A stretch of DNA of 64,000 nucleotides. Source: Buxus sempervirens. Taxonomy: Eukaryota > Streptophyta > Magnoliopsida > Buxales > Buxaceae. The stretch lies in the NCBI GenBank assembly GCA_947561395.2, contig OX387187.1, forward strand, positions 35,259,829 through 35,323,828. Reading direction: 5' to 3'. The position numbers and the translations under genes are program-made. Positions 22,556 through 32,977 of this stretch are shown here, one piece after another; positions within the stretch are counted from its first letter, which is position 1, and every line of letters begins with the position of its first letter. The notes below the pieces were generated by a model. It made no database searches and was not told where the DNA came from. It saw only the letters and a list, made by a program, of their open reading frames with translations.

Positions 22556-22715
22556 CAAGGTATATATAGTCTCAGTTAAGCATAACCAGCTTCAACAAAT
22601 GACTTCTACCAGAATTAACCATATTTGTAAAAAAAGTTGAAATAAAATTTTGGATAGCTTGCCAATCAAGATTTATATAGTCTCAGATCAGCATCACCAT
22701 CTTCAACATGTATAA
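22556..22715 (+). pseudogene. two short copies of the lectin-domain relic upstream of gene 1
   Basis: TATATAGTCTCAG followed by CTTCAACAAATGACTTCTACC (22560-22612) matches lectin coding sequence near 24408-24450. A second, shorter copy follows at 22670-22710 with TATATAGTCTCAGATCAGC. The pair is the remnant of the relic seen at 5714-6890. Its position directly upstream of gene 1 shows that the unit boundary lies inside an older dead gene. Confidence 0.65.
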
Positions 22716-23703
22716 TTAATGCAAACCTCAAGGGACGTTTTTGTAATTTACCCAAACATGTATCTGAATGAAATAAGGTCAAGTTCAGGACAGGTTAGGA
22801 GGTGGGTTACACTCAATCCTAACATGATTTTTGAAATACAAAAGCCTAGCCATACCTCAACATCATCTAATAGTCTTGTAATCATTTAATAATCAAGTTT
22901 TCAAAATATTTCACATATTATCAAATGATTTAAGCTACTGTTCAGTACTAATACTTCAATAAATAGAAAAACCCACAAGATCCAAGTGGCCCAATCCAAG
23001 TTTAACATTCATAAATCCCGACGAAATGAAAATACAAACTCCAACCCTCACGAGCAAAAATTTGCTAAAATATCTTCTCCAAGTCTCTGGCATCAGATAC
23101 AAGTCCAAGGCTCTGTATCCATACTTCTCCAAGTCAAGTGTTTCTTTTCAAATTTTCAAAGATGGATCCCACTGGTTCTTCCCCATTTACACGGTTTTGC
23201 CCATTCGCCTCAAGTTTGGCTTTCTCGATTCCTTTTCGGCAAACAAAAGTCTTTTTATTTCTACGTTGAATACTTCCCCAAGTCTAAGTCTTTGATGACC
23301 CGTAACTGTGAGATGAACAAAAGTCTTTGGCCATGTCGGGATGTTGACTTGGAAAAAAAGGACGTACACGACAAACAAAAAACCAGTCTTCTCCCTTGGT
23401 TTCTGATCATTCTTATGGGTATGATGTTAAGGAATATATTAAATGTATAAAGTTCACCCTCAACTATCAGCTTAAACTGATATTAAATGTATAAAGTAAA
23501 CCAAACCATTTCATCAATTTTACATATGAAGGACATAGTCAAGATTGCATAAGGAAAGCTCTTAGCTGTTCATCTCTGCAACCGTCTTGTCTCCTCTCAC
23601 AGAGAGTTTCAGACCAGCAACCACGGGTTAAATTTTGGACTAGAACACTACCCCAGTTGTGTAGATTCTGATCCCAATTTAGTAACAATTCATAGTCCAT
23701 TTA
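22716..23703 (+). promoter_or_regulatory. upstream region of lectin receptor kinase gene 1
   Basis: This region aligns nearly base for base with 37385-38274 upstream of gene 2, apart from one 100-base insertion at 23425-23524. Conserved words just before the start codon include ATCTCTGCAACCGTCTTGTC, GTTTCAGACCAGC and AACAATTCATAGTCC. The ORFs that can be drawn here on either strand are also present upstream of gene 2 only by chance of conservation and are not genes. I could not fix a TATA box or transcription start. Confidence 0.6.
23425..23524 (+). mobile_element. 100-bp LTR-like insertion in the gene 1 promoter
   Basis: It begins TGTTAAGGAATA and ends ATTTTACA, with TATGA on both sides (23420-23424 and 23525-23529). 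Gene 2 has the uninterrupted sequence GGGTATGAAGGACATAG, so this is an insertion made after duplication. Inside, ATTAAATGTATAAAG occurs twice. TG...CA ends plus a perfect 5-bp duplication fit a very small solo LTR or TRIM remnant. It ends about 180 bases before the start codon, so it could affect expression. Confidence 0.75.
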
Positions 23704-26097
23704 ATGGCTTCTTTTCTGTCCATTCTCTTTCTCATGATTCTGCTTTTTCCAATCTCTGTGTTGGCTCAAACTTACCGTAACATAACCAGAGGCTCTTCTC
23801 TATCCACTAATGACCTTAATCCCTTCTGGGTTTCGCCTTCTGGTGATTTTGCTTTTGGGTTTCGCCAGGTTGAAGAAGCAGATACTTTCCTCCTTGCAAT
23901 CTGGTTTGCGAAAGTACCTGAAAAAACTATTGTTTGGACACAAAATAAAAATAGCCCACTGCCGAAGGGTTCGAAAGTACAGCTGACGACCGATGGAAAA
24001 TTTGTTCTGTTTGATCCTCAGAGTCAGGAGCTGTGGAGTGCAAAGACAGGCGAAAACAGAGTAGTTGAAAATGCTGCCATGCTTGACACAGGAAACTTTG
24101 TCTTGAGAAGCAGTGGATCCATAACATGGAGCAGCTTCGACTACCCAACAGACACGATCTTGCCGACCCAGACACTGAATTTAAACATGAGTCTCGTGTC
24201 ACGGGAAAGAGAAAAGGACTCCGTTGGAAGATTCGAGCTTCGTTTACAGACTGATGGCAACCTTGTGTTTTACACCAAAGCCATGCCTACAGAATATGAC
24301 TATGATTCTTACTGGACCAGTGGCACTGAGGGAAATGGTTCAAGGCTAGTCTTCAATCAGTCTGGCCGTATTTATCTTGAGCTAAACAATCGAACTCTGT
24401 ACAATCTCAGTTCAGTATTACCAGTTTCAACAAAGGACTTCTACCACAGGGCCACTGTTGATTTTGATGGTGTATTCAGGCACTACATCCATCCAAAGGT
24501 TGTTCCAAACAATGAGAGATGGCCTCAGTCCTGGACCGTTGAATGGTATCTGCCTCAAGACATTTGTATGGCAATTAGAGGGAGTAGGGGTAGCGGAGCT
24601 TGTGGTTATAATAGCTACTGCATAATGGGTGATGACCAGAGGCCTGCCTGTCAATGCCCAACTGGATACACCTACATGGATCCCAAAGACACATTCAAAG
24701 GGTGCAAACAAAATTTTTCTGCACAGAGTTGTGAAATTAATGGATCCAAAGAAGGCGAATTTGAAATAATTGTTTTGCAGAACACTGACTGGCCAGAGAA
24801 TGACTATGAGTGGTTTAGATCTGTGGATGAAGACCGGTGCAGAAAGTCTTGCTTGGAGGACTGTTTATGTGCTGTTGCCATAATCAGAGATGGGAGCTGC
24901 TGGAAGAAGAGGTTTCCATTAGGACATGGGAGGATGAATCCCAGTGTTGGAGGGAAGGCTCTTATTAAGGTAGGTAAATCACCTCTACAACCTTATATTC
25001 CTGCGGCCCCTCCAAGAAAAAATAAAGATAAGGAGGCTCTGATCCTGCCTGGATCGATTGTGTTGGGTGGCTCTCAGTTTCTGAACTTCTTACTTTTCTT
25101 GGTGATTTATCTGGTTGGTTTCCACCCAAAACACAAGAAGCTGCAGGAAGACAAACAGGGTAGCAGCACAAACCACATGAACTTGCGCTCCTTCACATAC
25201 ACAGAGCTCGAAGAAGCTACTAATGGATTTGCTGAAGAATTGGGCAGAGGATCATCTGCAACCGTATATAAAGGTGTTATAGCATCAGATTCCGGAACCA
25301 TTATAGCGGTTAAGAAGCTAAACAAGTTCGTGGAAGATGGTGAGAAGGAGTTTCAAAACGAAGTGAATGCAATAGGCAGGACCAATCACAAGAACCTAGT
25401 CCAACTGCTTGGGTTTTGTGATCAGGGACCTAGCCGGCTTCTAGTGTATGAGTTCATGAGCAATGCATCTTTAGCTGACTACCTGTTTGGAAGCTCAAGA
25501 CCTCCTTGGTACCAAAGGATCCAAATAATCTTTGGGGTTGGTCGAGGGCTTGCATACTTGCATGAAGAGTGCAGCACCAGGATCATCCATTGTGACATGA
25601 AGCCTCAGAACATCCTTTTAGATGACTCTTTTGTTGCAAGAATTTCTGATTTTGGATTAGCAAAGCTTCTGAAGACTGATCAAACTCGAACAAGAACAGA
25701 CATTCGAGGGACCAGAGGATATGTGGCTCCTGAGTGGTTCAAGAACATGGCAATTACAGCTAAGGTGGATGTTTATAGTTTTGGAATCATTTTACTGGAG
25801 ATCATCAGCTGTAGGAAGAATGTTGAATCAGATACGGTGGATGAAGAAAAAGTGATACTCTCGGAGTGGGCTTATGATTGCTATCAAGAAGAAAAACTCC
25901 ATCTATTGGTGGGGGAGGATGAAGAAGCAATGAATGATATTCAGAGGGTAGACAGATTTGTTAAGGTGGCCATTTGGTGCATTCAGGAGAATCCATCCCT
26001 GAGGCCAACTATGAAAAAGGTAACCCAAATGCTAGAAGGAGCAGTTGAGGTTTCCATGCCACCAGACCCTTTGTCCTTTATTAATTCAGTTTGTTAA
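23704..26097 (+). CDS. G-type lectin S-receptor-like serine/threonine kinase, gene 1
   Basis: This intronless gene encodes 797 residues, a normal length for the LECRK/RLK1-type group. Residues 1-22 form a signal peptide. A bulb-type mannose-binding lectin domain covers about 30-150. An EGF-like region begins around C300 (ACGYNSYC, CQCPTGY) and a PAN-like region covers about 343-420 (CRKSCLEDCLC). Residues 446-473 span the membrane. The kinase spans about 508-785, with a loop G514-R-G516-S-S-A, ATP lysine K537, catalytic HCDMKPQN (D631, N636), DFG at 649 and APEW. HCD instead of HRD makes it a non-RD kinase, a class often tied to immune signalling. The third loop glycine is alanine. The ATG was chosen because it opens the signal peptide and is conserved in gene 2. 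The ligand is unknown. Confidence 0.95.
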   Translation: MASFLSILFLMILLFPISVLAQTYRNITRGSSLSTNDLNPFWVSPSGDFAFGFRQVEEADTFLLAIWFAKVPEKTIVWTQNKNSPLPKGSKVQLTTDGKFVLFDPQSQELWSAKTGENRVVENAAMLDTGNFVLRSSGSITWSSFDYPTDTILPTQTLNLNMSLVSREREKDSVGRFELRLQTDGNLVFYTKAMPTEYDYDSYWTSGTEGNGSRLVFNQSGRIYLELNNRTLYNLSSVLPVSTKDFYHRATVDFDGVFRHYIHPKVVPNNERWPQSWTVEWYLPQDICMAIRGSRGSGACGYNSYCIMGDDQRPACQCPTGYTYMDPKDTFKGCKQNFSAQSCEINGSKEGEFEIIVLQNTDWPENDYEWFRSVDEDRCRKSCLEDCLCAVAIIRDGSCWKKRFPLGHGRMNPSVGGKALIKVGKSPLQPYIPAAPPRKNKDKEALILPGSIVLGGSQFLNFLLFLVIYLVGFHPKHKKLQEDKQGSSTNHMNLRSFTYTELEEATNGFAEELGRGSSATVYKGVIASDSGTIIAVKKLNKFVEDGEKEFQNEVNAIGRTNHKNLVQLLGFCDQGPSRLLVYEFMSNASLADYLFGSSRPPWYQRIQIIFGVGRGLAYLHEECSTRIIHCDMKPQNILLDDSFVARISDFGLAKLLKTDQTRTRTDIRGTRGYVAPEWFKNMAITAKVDVYSFGIILLEIISCRKNVESDTVDEEKVILSEWAYDCYQEEKLHLLVGEDEEAMNDIQRVDRFVKVAIWCIQENPSLRPTMKKVTQMLEGAVEVSMPPDPLSFINSVC

Positions 26098-26475
26098 TCT
26101 CTAAAATCAAGTGAACAGCTTGATGATTTTGCAGAGGGCTTTATTGTCTTTCATCATCTGTTATCTGCAACTTCCTCCCTCATTATGTCCCCTTTTTATT
26201 TTGTTCCCATGTTCATTATAAAGAAATGGGAATATTGCTGTACTTTTTTTTTTTGGTAATCCATGTTGCTGTACTTCAATGAGGCTCTTAATAGCCGCAT
26301 TAAGTTTGACTTGACATTACATAAGTTATTTTATATTCTTATATATTGTATGTATTATTGTTGAGGGCATGTTTCTAATTATCATTTACATTCTAATGGA
26401 GGGTTATGTCATACTCTAAATTTTATTTTGCTTTAAGAAAAGAGAAAGACAATGAATGCTTATTAGCATCATTGA
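26098..26475 (+). other. 3' flank of gene 1, matching the 3' flank of gene 2
   Basis: The sequence follows 40678-41030 closely, including TTTATTGTCTTTCATCATCT and TTCATTATAAAGAAATGGG. It probably contains the 3' untranslated region. No clear AATAAA signal was found. The one large difference is a tail insertion at 26246. Confidence 0.6.
26246..26264 (-). mobile_element. tail-only retroposon insertion
   Basis: About 19 bases, a T run followed by GGTAATCCAT, are flanked by TTGCTGTACTT on both sides (26235-26245 and 26266-26276). Gene 2 has one empty copy of this site (about 40815-40825). On the minus strand the insert reads ..ATTACC plus A tail, as in a plant LINE end. It is therefore a LINE-machinery insertion cut down to little more than the tail. 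Confidence 0.75.
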
Positions 26476-26479
26476 AGGA

Positions 26480-26766
26480 CAGAGATGTGCTTGGCCATCT
26501 TAGACTTTCATTCAACTAATTGGTTAGGACACAGCTCATCGATGACGAAGAGAAGTTCAATCTCCTTCATCAGTTTTAGGCCACTTTTACATGCTTGCGT
26601 TCTATTAACACCCCCTAGATACAAAGAAACAAGCTTGCACAAGGTAATCTCTATTCTCTCAGAAACTTTCTATTTCTCTGTTATAGACAAAGTTGCCAAA
26701 GGCTACTAATTAATTTAGCAAAAACAAGAAAAATTATGCTGCAAACCTTTCACCTCATTTGTTATA
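26480..26766 (+). repeat. upstream flank of a lost kinase copy, partner at 42852-43135
   Basis: The two segments match almost completely (CTTGGCCATCTTAGACTTTC, ATTGGTTAGGACACAGCTCA, CAAGCTTGCACAAGGTAATC). At 42852 the segment precedes a kinase 5' fragment, so here it is the upstream part of a kinase copy whose body has been lost. The small ORF in it is not supported as a gene. Confidence 0.7.
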
Positions 26767-26887
26767 GACAAAAGCAATTGGACCTCTTTACATTTGAAAA
26801 AAGATAGAGAGCTGCCTCCATATTTTTGAATAAATATGCACTTATTCAAATCCCTCTAAAATGTAAAGAGGTCCAATTGCTTTTGTC
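26767..26887. mobile_element. hairpin MITE-like element
   Basis: Arms of 29 bases (26767-26795 and 26859-26887) are perfect inverted repeats, starting GACAAAAGCAATTGGACC. The loop holds a further short inverted repeat around AATAAATATGCACTTATT. The element is 121 bp and non-coding. Its flanking duplication is unclear. It is absent from the partner region at 43135. Confidence 0.7.
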
Positions 26888-27440
26888 AGAAACGTAATTG
26901 TACATTTTTTACAATTTTAATGACGAGAGGTAAGTATACATTTTTCCAACATAGTAATTGTACATTTTTCAGAAACAAAATCTCTCATTCACTATTAAGG
27001 CTTCTAACATAGGAAGGTCCAACACAATAATTGTACATTTTCCAACATAGGAAGAGGTCCAATTGATTATGAAACGTAATTGTACATTTTTCAGAAACAA
27101 AATCTCTCATTGACCGAACATAGTTTTTACAATTTTAATGAGCAGCATTTTCAGTCGCGGCGTGTTGCTGGAAAATCGATTTTTTCAAGTATCGATGCGT
27201 TTCAACACAAAAAAATCATTTATTTGAAAATCCACTGATTTTTTGCTGTGTGCCGAGAGAAACAGGCTGAAACGATCGAAACAGGCAATAAAGAGAAAAA
27301 ATTGATTTTTTAAAATTTTCATTAGCGATATTTTGCGACGTGCAGCAAATTTTCGACAAAATCAAAATTTTTTTTCAGTTTTTTCCCTTTTTGATTTTTT
27401 TCGGCGTTTCGTCGACACGCCCATCGGCACTGAAACTCAA
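26888..27440. repeat. scrambled AT-rich repeats
   Basis: AATTGTACATTTTT occurs four or more times, and TTCAGAAACAAAATCTCTCAT twice in near-identical form (26970, 27091). A block at 27128-27437, with CGATTTTTTC words, lies between two TTAATGA copies and may be an insertion of unknown type. The 79-residue ORF at 27340-27579 is low in complexity and unsupported. Confidence 0.5.
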
Positions 27441-28043
27441 AATGTTAATGACAAGAGGTAAGTATACATTTTTTCAAATGTGGAGGGAACTCTCTTTTCC
27501 AAAACTTAAGGCTTCTATGACTACTTTTGTCAGGAATGCAAGAGGCATGAGTGTAAAATTCTCAAAATATTTTCAATAAAACGTAAAAAATTAGTTAATA
27601 TATTTATTTAATTTTACATGGAAAGTAAATTACATAAACCAACCTTGAGCTATGCACTTTTGGAATAACAAATTTCCGCTTGTAAGGGAAGAACCTTGGG
27701 ATGAATTGTAAACCAAGACATCCTAGTTTCAAAACCTCATGCCGGTGCTCTCTAACTTAAATGATACATTGGCCTTACAGGTGGGTTCATATATTTGGGG
27801 ATTTACTTCCCTAGGGTGGGTCCAATAGAGGCCTTGCCTAGGGTGGGTTCCCATGTTACCACCAAAAAAAAAACAAACACACAATTAATTTGAAGGATAA
27901 ATTCGTCTTTTCATATTTAAAATGTTTTCATTGACCATATCGGTAAAAAAAACTTGGATGACAACTTAACGGAGGGATAGCAATTGTGAACTTTCTACAA
28001 AATTTAAGGGGAAAAGTATTATTACAAAAACATGAAGGGATGT
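27441..28043 (+). repeat. copy of 43672-44260, with SINE-like part
   Basis: The segment matches 43672-44260, including TTCAAATGTGGAGGGA and GTCAGGAATGC. Within it, 27686-27871 looks like a tRNA-derived SINE: GTTTCAAAACC could be a B box, and it ends TTACCACC plus an A run. It carries TAAATTACATAAACC and CTTGAG words like the ends of the MITE at 30225. At about 28037 the sequence jumps from this block to the unit A type flank. Confidence 0.5.
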
Positions 28044-28745
28044 ATGTGTCTAGGATCAACTTAACCCCTAAAATTTAGGACATGGGGACTTGTTTGAGAA
28101 ATTTCCAAAACTTGAATATGAATACTACGATTCAGTTGATGGGTGTATGCCGCCGTTGCTGGCATGTCAATCGAATGTACCAAAAAGAATAACCAAAAAA
28201 TAATAATAATAATAATAAGGGAAATTGGTTTGTCAGAAAACTTTTTCCAAATAATTCAGATTCAATTGACCAATTTTTATTAATTAAGAATTAGTGACAC
28301 TTTTTAAATTAATTGAGAATCATTGTCATTTAAATTTTACTATAAATTTTCTTCCGAAAATACCATAAATATGAATAGAAAGGTTTTCAAATTCAACATT
28401 ACATTAAACACTGATTTTCAATTATGTTAAAAAAATATCATTAATTCTCAATTAACAAGAATTGGGAAAGTATCGCTAAAAACCCATTTGGGTAAAAAAG
28501 AATTGAAAGAAAAGGTTGTGCAAAAACCACTCCATAGGTGGGACCCATTTTGTTCAGCGCATCCAGCGCTTGAAAACTTGTCCATATTTGTTACCTAGAG
28601 GTCTGGCGGCTTTGGCCAGTGACCTCCTGCGGTACTAGTGCTTTATATTATCAACCCACTTTTATGATTTAGGATGATATATTCTTTCCAATCGCTTCCT
28701 CATAGACCTCTATCTTCTTCAATAACCAAATCTTGTCTTGATCCC
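28044..28745 (+). repeat. downstream flank of kinase unit B, copy of 14037-15361
   Basis: The region aligns with unit A from GTGTCTAGGATCAACTT up to the LTR start, but lacks the 578-base MITE. An ATA microsatellite lies at 28199-28218. No gene is seen. It shows that the LTR insertion predates the duplication. Confidence 0.75.
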
Positions 28746-31293
28746 TGTAAAATCCTGAATTTTTTAATATAATAATATAATAAATAAAATCTAATTATTA
28801 GAAAAATAAGTTATGATAAACCTAGAAATAATTAAGGAATAAGGAATTAATCCAAGTATTGGAGGATTATTAATATGTTCCAAGTATATACATATTAGAA
28901 ATTAAATAAATGATCGTCATTACGATTTACGAGGAAATTGGAATAGTAATTAAATTAATTAGACGGTTAATTTTAGATTTGACCGTAATTAACGGTTATA
29001 GAAAAAGTGACGAATTAATTTATAATAAGTGAGAAAGTAAGTAAAAAAAATGAAGTTTAGGAAAGACAGATATTAATCCAAGTGTGTATTATAGCAGAGA
29101 ATACTATAGGGAATGAATTTGAAAATTTTGGAAGAAATCGAACGCGTAGATATAAAATTATCAAGAGAAGGGTATTTTGGTCAATTCATATTAATTATCA
29201 ATAAATAATTAAATACATTAATTAAATTATTATTAGACTTGAGAAATGATGATAGACTTAAGTTGGGTTTAGATTGCCTGTTAACAATGATATTATAGCT
29301 TAATAATTGGAATAAGGGCATAATAGTAATTATAGTTGATTAGGAGCCATAAGTTGAGGAGATGAGAATTTTATTGAAGGATTTTTAATTATAATTATAG
29401 ATGATCACACTGATAGAGGAGATCCGGAGTTTGACGCAGATCTGACCGTTGGATCATGAGATATCGAGGTAAGTGTAGATTAAAGGTCCTTATTAAATTT
29501 AATTGGTGGATAAGTATGGAACATGATCGTAGGGAGATGCATGGGATCAGAGGAGAATGAAATAGGGATTTCTAATTGAGACCGATCGTATTTGGGGTGT
29601 TTTGGGTTTCTAGAGGCTGAAGAGAAAAATGAACGAGAGAGAGCAAGAGAGGGAGGCTGGGAGAAGAAGGAGGAGGAGGAAGAGAGAGAAAGATAGAGAG
29701 AGAATCTTTGGTTTCTCATCATTCCCGGAGCGTTTCTTGCCTGTGAAGAAGAGAAGAAGTCGCTAGTTAGAGAAAAAAGGGATCTTGAGCGAACAGAGGT
29801 AGGTAACACACCTTGTTTGTGGTTGATTTGTGTTTTCTTCGTGTTTAATCGTAAAAGCATGCTTAATTGTAGTGTATATGTGTATTTCATTGGATTATTA
29901 TTGTATAAATATACGTAAAAACCGTTTGATATTGAGAAAATTGCATTGCACATTCTCAGATTAACCGCACTATATAGGGTGTTTAGGGGGTTGAGGTTAG
30001 CATCCATAGGCGTCGGTAGGCGTCCCTTTTATTTAAACAAAAACCCACGTATTCAGATTGCACAGCCGCTCACCAGGGCGTTAAAGTGAATGAGGTTCGC
30101 GTAGGTGAGCGTCCAAGTGTAAAAGTAATTTTAAAGGTTTGTAATCATTATAAGTCTAAACATTAAATATGTTTCTTTACTTTAATGAATATAACTAAAG
30201 CTTAAATATTTTCCATTTACTTTAGGGTAAATTACACTTACCTCCCTTGAGGTATGTTATAATTACACTTACCTCCCTTGAGGTTTCTGAAATAACACTT
30301 TCCCCCCTTGAGATTTGTGTATGGGTCAAGATAACACTCTTTCATTGAAGTTTCCGTCAAAACAGTAGTGATAGTTAGTAAAATAATTTGAACTGGATAA
30401 GATTACCCCCATTTAAGTTAAATGATAGTTATGCCTTAGGCCATTAAAATTTTTTTTCTCATCTTTATGAAGGGGTAATCTTGTCCAGTTTAAATTATTT
30501 TACTAACTTTCACTACTGTTTTGACGGAAACTTCAATGAAAGAGTGATATTTTGACCCATACACAAATCTCAAAGGGGGGAAAGTGTTATTCAGAAATCT
30601 CAATGAAGGTAAGTGTAATTATAGCATACCTCAAGGGAGGTATGTGTAATTTACCCTTTACTTTATTAAATTAAACTAAAGTTTAAATACTTTCATTTGC
30701 TTTTTTTTTTTACCCTCACCAAGCCTTAATAACTTTGAAAATTTAACTCAAACCTAAATTAGATTGAATACGTAAATTACTCATCCACTAAATCCAAACT
30801 TTAATAACTTTTGATATTTTAATAAAATCTTAAATAATCCCTATTACTTTAAATCCACTAAATCCAAACCTCAATAACTTTTAATATTTTAACCAAATCT
30901 TAATTAAATCCTATTACTTTAAAACTACTCCACTTACGCTATTAAACAATTAAATTTTTATATTAATATAATTAATACATTATTAGACCCACACTCTAGC
31001 GTGCGTGTTATGCATCCAATTTCCTGTGTAATTAAATATCTCTTTAGCACTAAATCCGGTTATCACGTTAACGTATTTTTCTGTACTGAACAAAATATTA
31101 TGATTAATAAACTGGAGAACTATTGTTGGAACAAGACTAGGGATTATCAATTAAACGTGAACGTAATATGTTATAAATAATATTGGAATGGAGAATTATT
31201 TGTGTATTGACTTGGTGGCCAGTTTTATTTATAACCTGCTTGGTGGCAAATAACCTTACCTGCTTGGTGGCAGAGAACCTTACCTGCTTAGTG
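28746..31293 (+). mobile_element. truncated copy of the unit A gypsy solo LTR
   Basis: It starts TGTAAAATCC after ATCCC and follows 15362-18290 throughout, apart from the LINE present only in unit A and the MITE present only here. It stops within the CTTGGTGGC array (TTACCTGCTTAGTG), where unrelated sequence of the TIC62-like locus begins. About 1 kb of the LTR's right end is missing. The minus-strand frame of 175 codons at 29480-30007 is shared with unit A and is a chance frame in LTR DNA. Confidence 0.8.
30225..30656. mobile_element. Mutator-like MITE with long inverted ends
   Basis: It starts GGGTAAATTACACTTACC and ends with the inverse TGTGTAATTTACCC. Much of its 432 bases folds back on itself (AAACTTCAATGAAAGAGT and its inverse are in the interior). 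The flanks are TTTACTTTA on both sides (30216-30224 and 30657-30665), a 9-bp duplication. Unit A has the empty site CATTTACTTTATTAAATT at about 16850. There is no coding sequence. Confidence 0.9.
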
Positions 31294-32977
31294 ATTTAGA
31301 TTGAGTTGATGCTAGGAATGTTGCATGATTTGTGCTTAGTTGAGTTATTTTTTTAAGATATGTGTCTTCGTTCTTCCGTTGTTACCTAGAACAATACTAG
31401 AGCTTCAAGTGATCGATAATCAGATGCTCTTTCTTCGTGACTCGATTCGGTTTTGATTTAATCTTTGTTAGTTATCGTTTGCTTCTGCAGTTGCATGAGC
31501 TCTGATGATTTATTAGAAATTAAGTTTTCCTTTGAATCGCATCTTTGAAAGAATTTCTCCGTCGGATCTATCAGTTCACTTCAGTCTTCTTGAGTGAGCT
31601 CCAAATTTTGCAAAGAGAGCAACCAAGATGATCCCAAATCTAAAACCTTACAGTACAGAGCACAGGCTTACTGAATGTTTTCATTTGACCATTTTGCCCC
31701 TGTCAATCGGGATATCTCGTGGTAAAGACATTGACATGTACGTGTCTAGGCAACACTGGAATTAATTTTGGTAAGCAAGATTACTGGTTTTTTATTGTGC
31801 AGACCTTTCATCTTCTGATTTGTTTAAAATCTGAACTCAGTTTTGCCTCCTAATAGATGATGAAGAATCAAGGCAATGTTTTCTTGCTGGTTTAGTGATC
31901 AGAAGTCTAAGTATCAGGTATGCCACAATTTTGTAATTAATATAGCATTCGAATGTCCATATTCTGCATTTTGAGCATCATGTCTCATGCCTTTCTGAAA
32001 AATGTTCTCTAGTACTTCAAATTGGAGATGCACAAAACCTCTTGGTGATTATTTAGCTGAAAGGAACATCATGGGTATATGTAAGTGATTCAGTGTATCA
32101 TTATTTTGAACATCATTATGTTGATCATCTTTACTCCTGGATGTAGCACTTTTGCGTGAATCATTTAAAATCTTTGCACTGTGATTTTGGTACTTTCTTC
32201 TCTTTTATCTGGTAACTTACAGCCATATATACCAATGAGCAAGGAATTTGGAGTTTGGGGTTTTATGTTGACAATGAAACATCAATCTTAGTTTGAGGTG
32301 CAGAAGTTTAATAGTTGGAGTAGCTTTGAATAATTGCAGTCAAGTTCCAGATCTGCTAATCCAGTAGAGTTTGCATAAGGTGTTGAAGGGTTAAGACTGT
32401 GAAGCTTGCCCAAGTTAGTGGAAAATGAGTGGGAAGATTACAACATGATTGCTAGCCTATGACCAAGTTCACATATATCACAACATGATCACAACATGAT
32501 TGCTAGCCTACGAACCAGGCAGAATTAGACGTGGAAAAGGCTTTATGATCAAGTTCACAGGGATATTTCTGGGAAATTCACTGACGTGGAAAAGGCTTCT
32601 GTAAAAACAATTTGATTAGAAATGATGTTGTTGCAACTGTTGTAGGACCCTTTCTAATATTTCTGAAGCATGATGGTAAATTTTGCTTCTAAAATGTATT
32701 GTATTTCCTTTCGGAGGTAATTTGAAGGCAAGCTAGAGATCTATTTGTGTATGTGAAAGAAATTATATCACTATGAGGACAAAATGTTCTAGTATTGGTG
32801 GAAAAAAGAAGTTGAAGAAGATACTGATAAACTTCCTTTGAACAGGTGACATCCTTTCTTTCCCTTATACATTATTTACTCACCTGTCATATCCATACAT
32901 GGTCTGTGAAGAAATATTTGTTGAAGCATCATCTTATGATTATTGCTCCTTTATATTCCATCTAATGTACATCATAG
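31294..32977 (+). other. non-coding 5' part of the TIC62-like locus
   Basis: This T-rich, intron-like DNA leads into the first recognised TIC62 exon. I looked for a transit-peptide exon and found none. A possible exon tail, AACTTCCTTTGAACAG before GTGACA (about 32830-32846), cannot be tied to TIC62. A short local duplication around ATCACAACATGATTGCTAGC lies at 32440-32510. Confidence 0.4.

Noticed and set aside
22986-23450. 154-codon frame upstream of gene 1
   Set aside because: Units A and C break this frame, and the region behaves as a promoter. No domain is visible.
29480-30007. 175-codon minus-strand frame, also present at 16189-16614
   Set aside because: It is shared only because both are copies of the same LTR. 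Ser-rich, low-complexity translation opposite an AG-rich leader.
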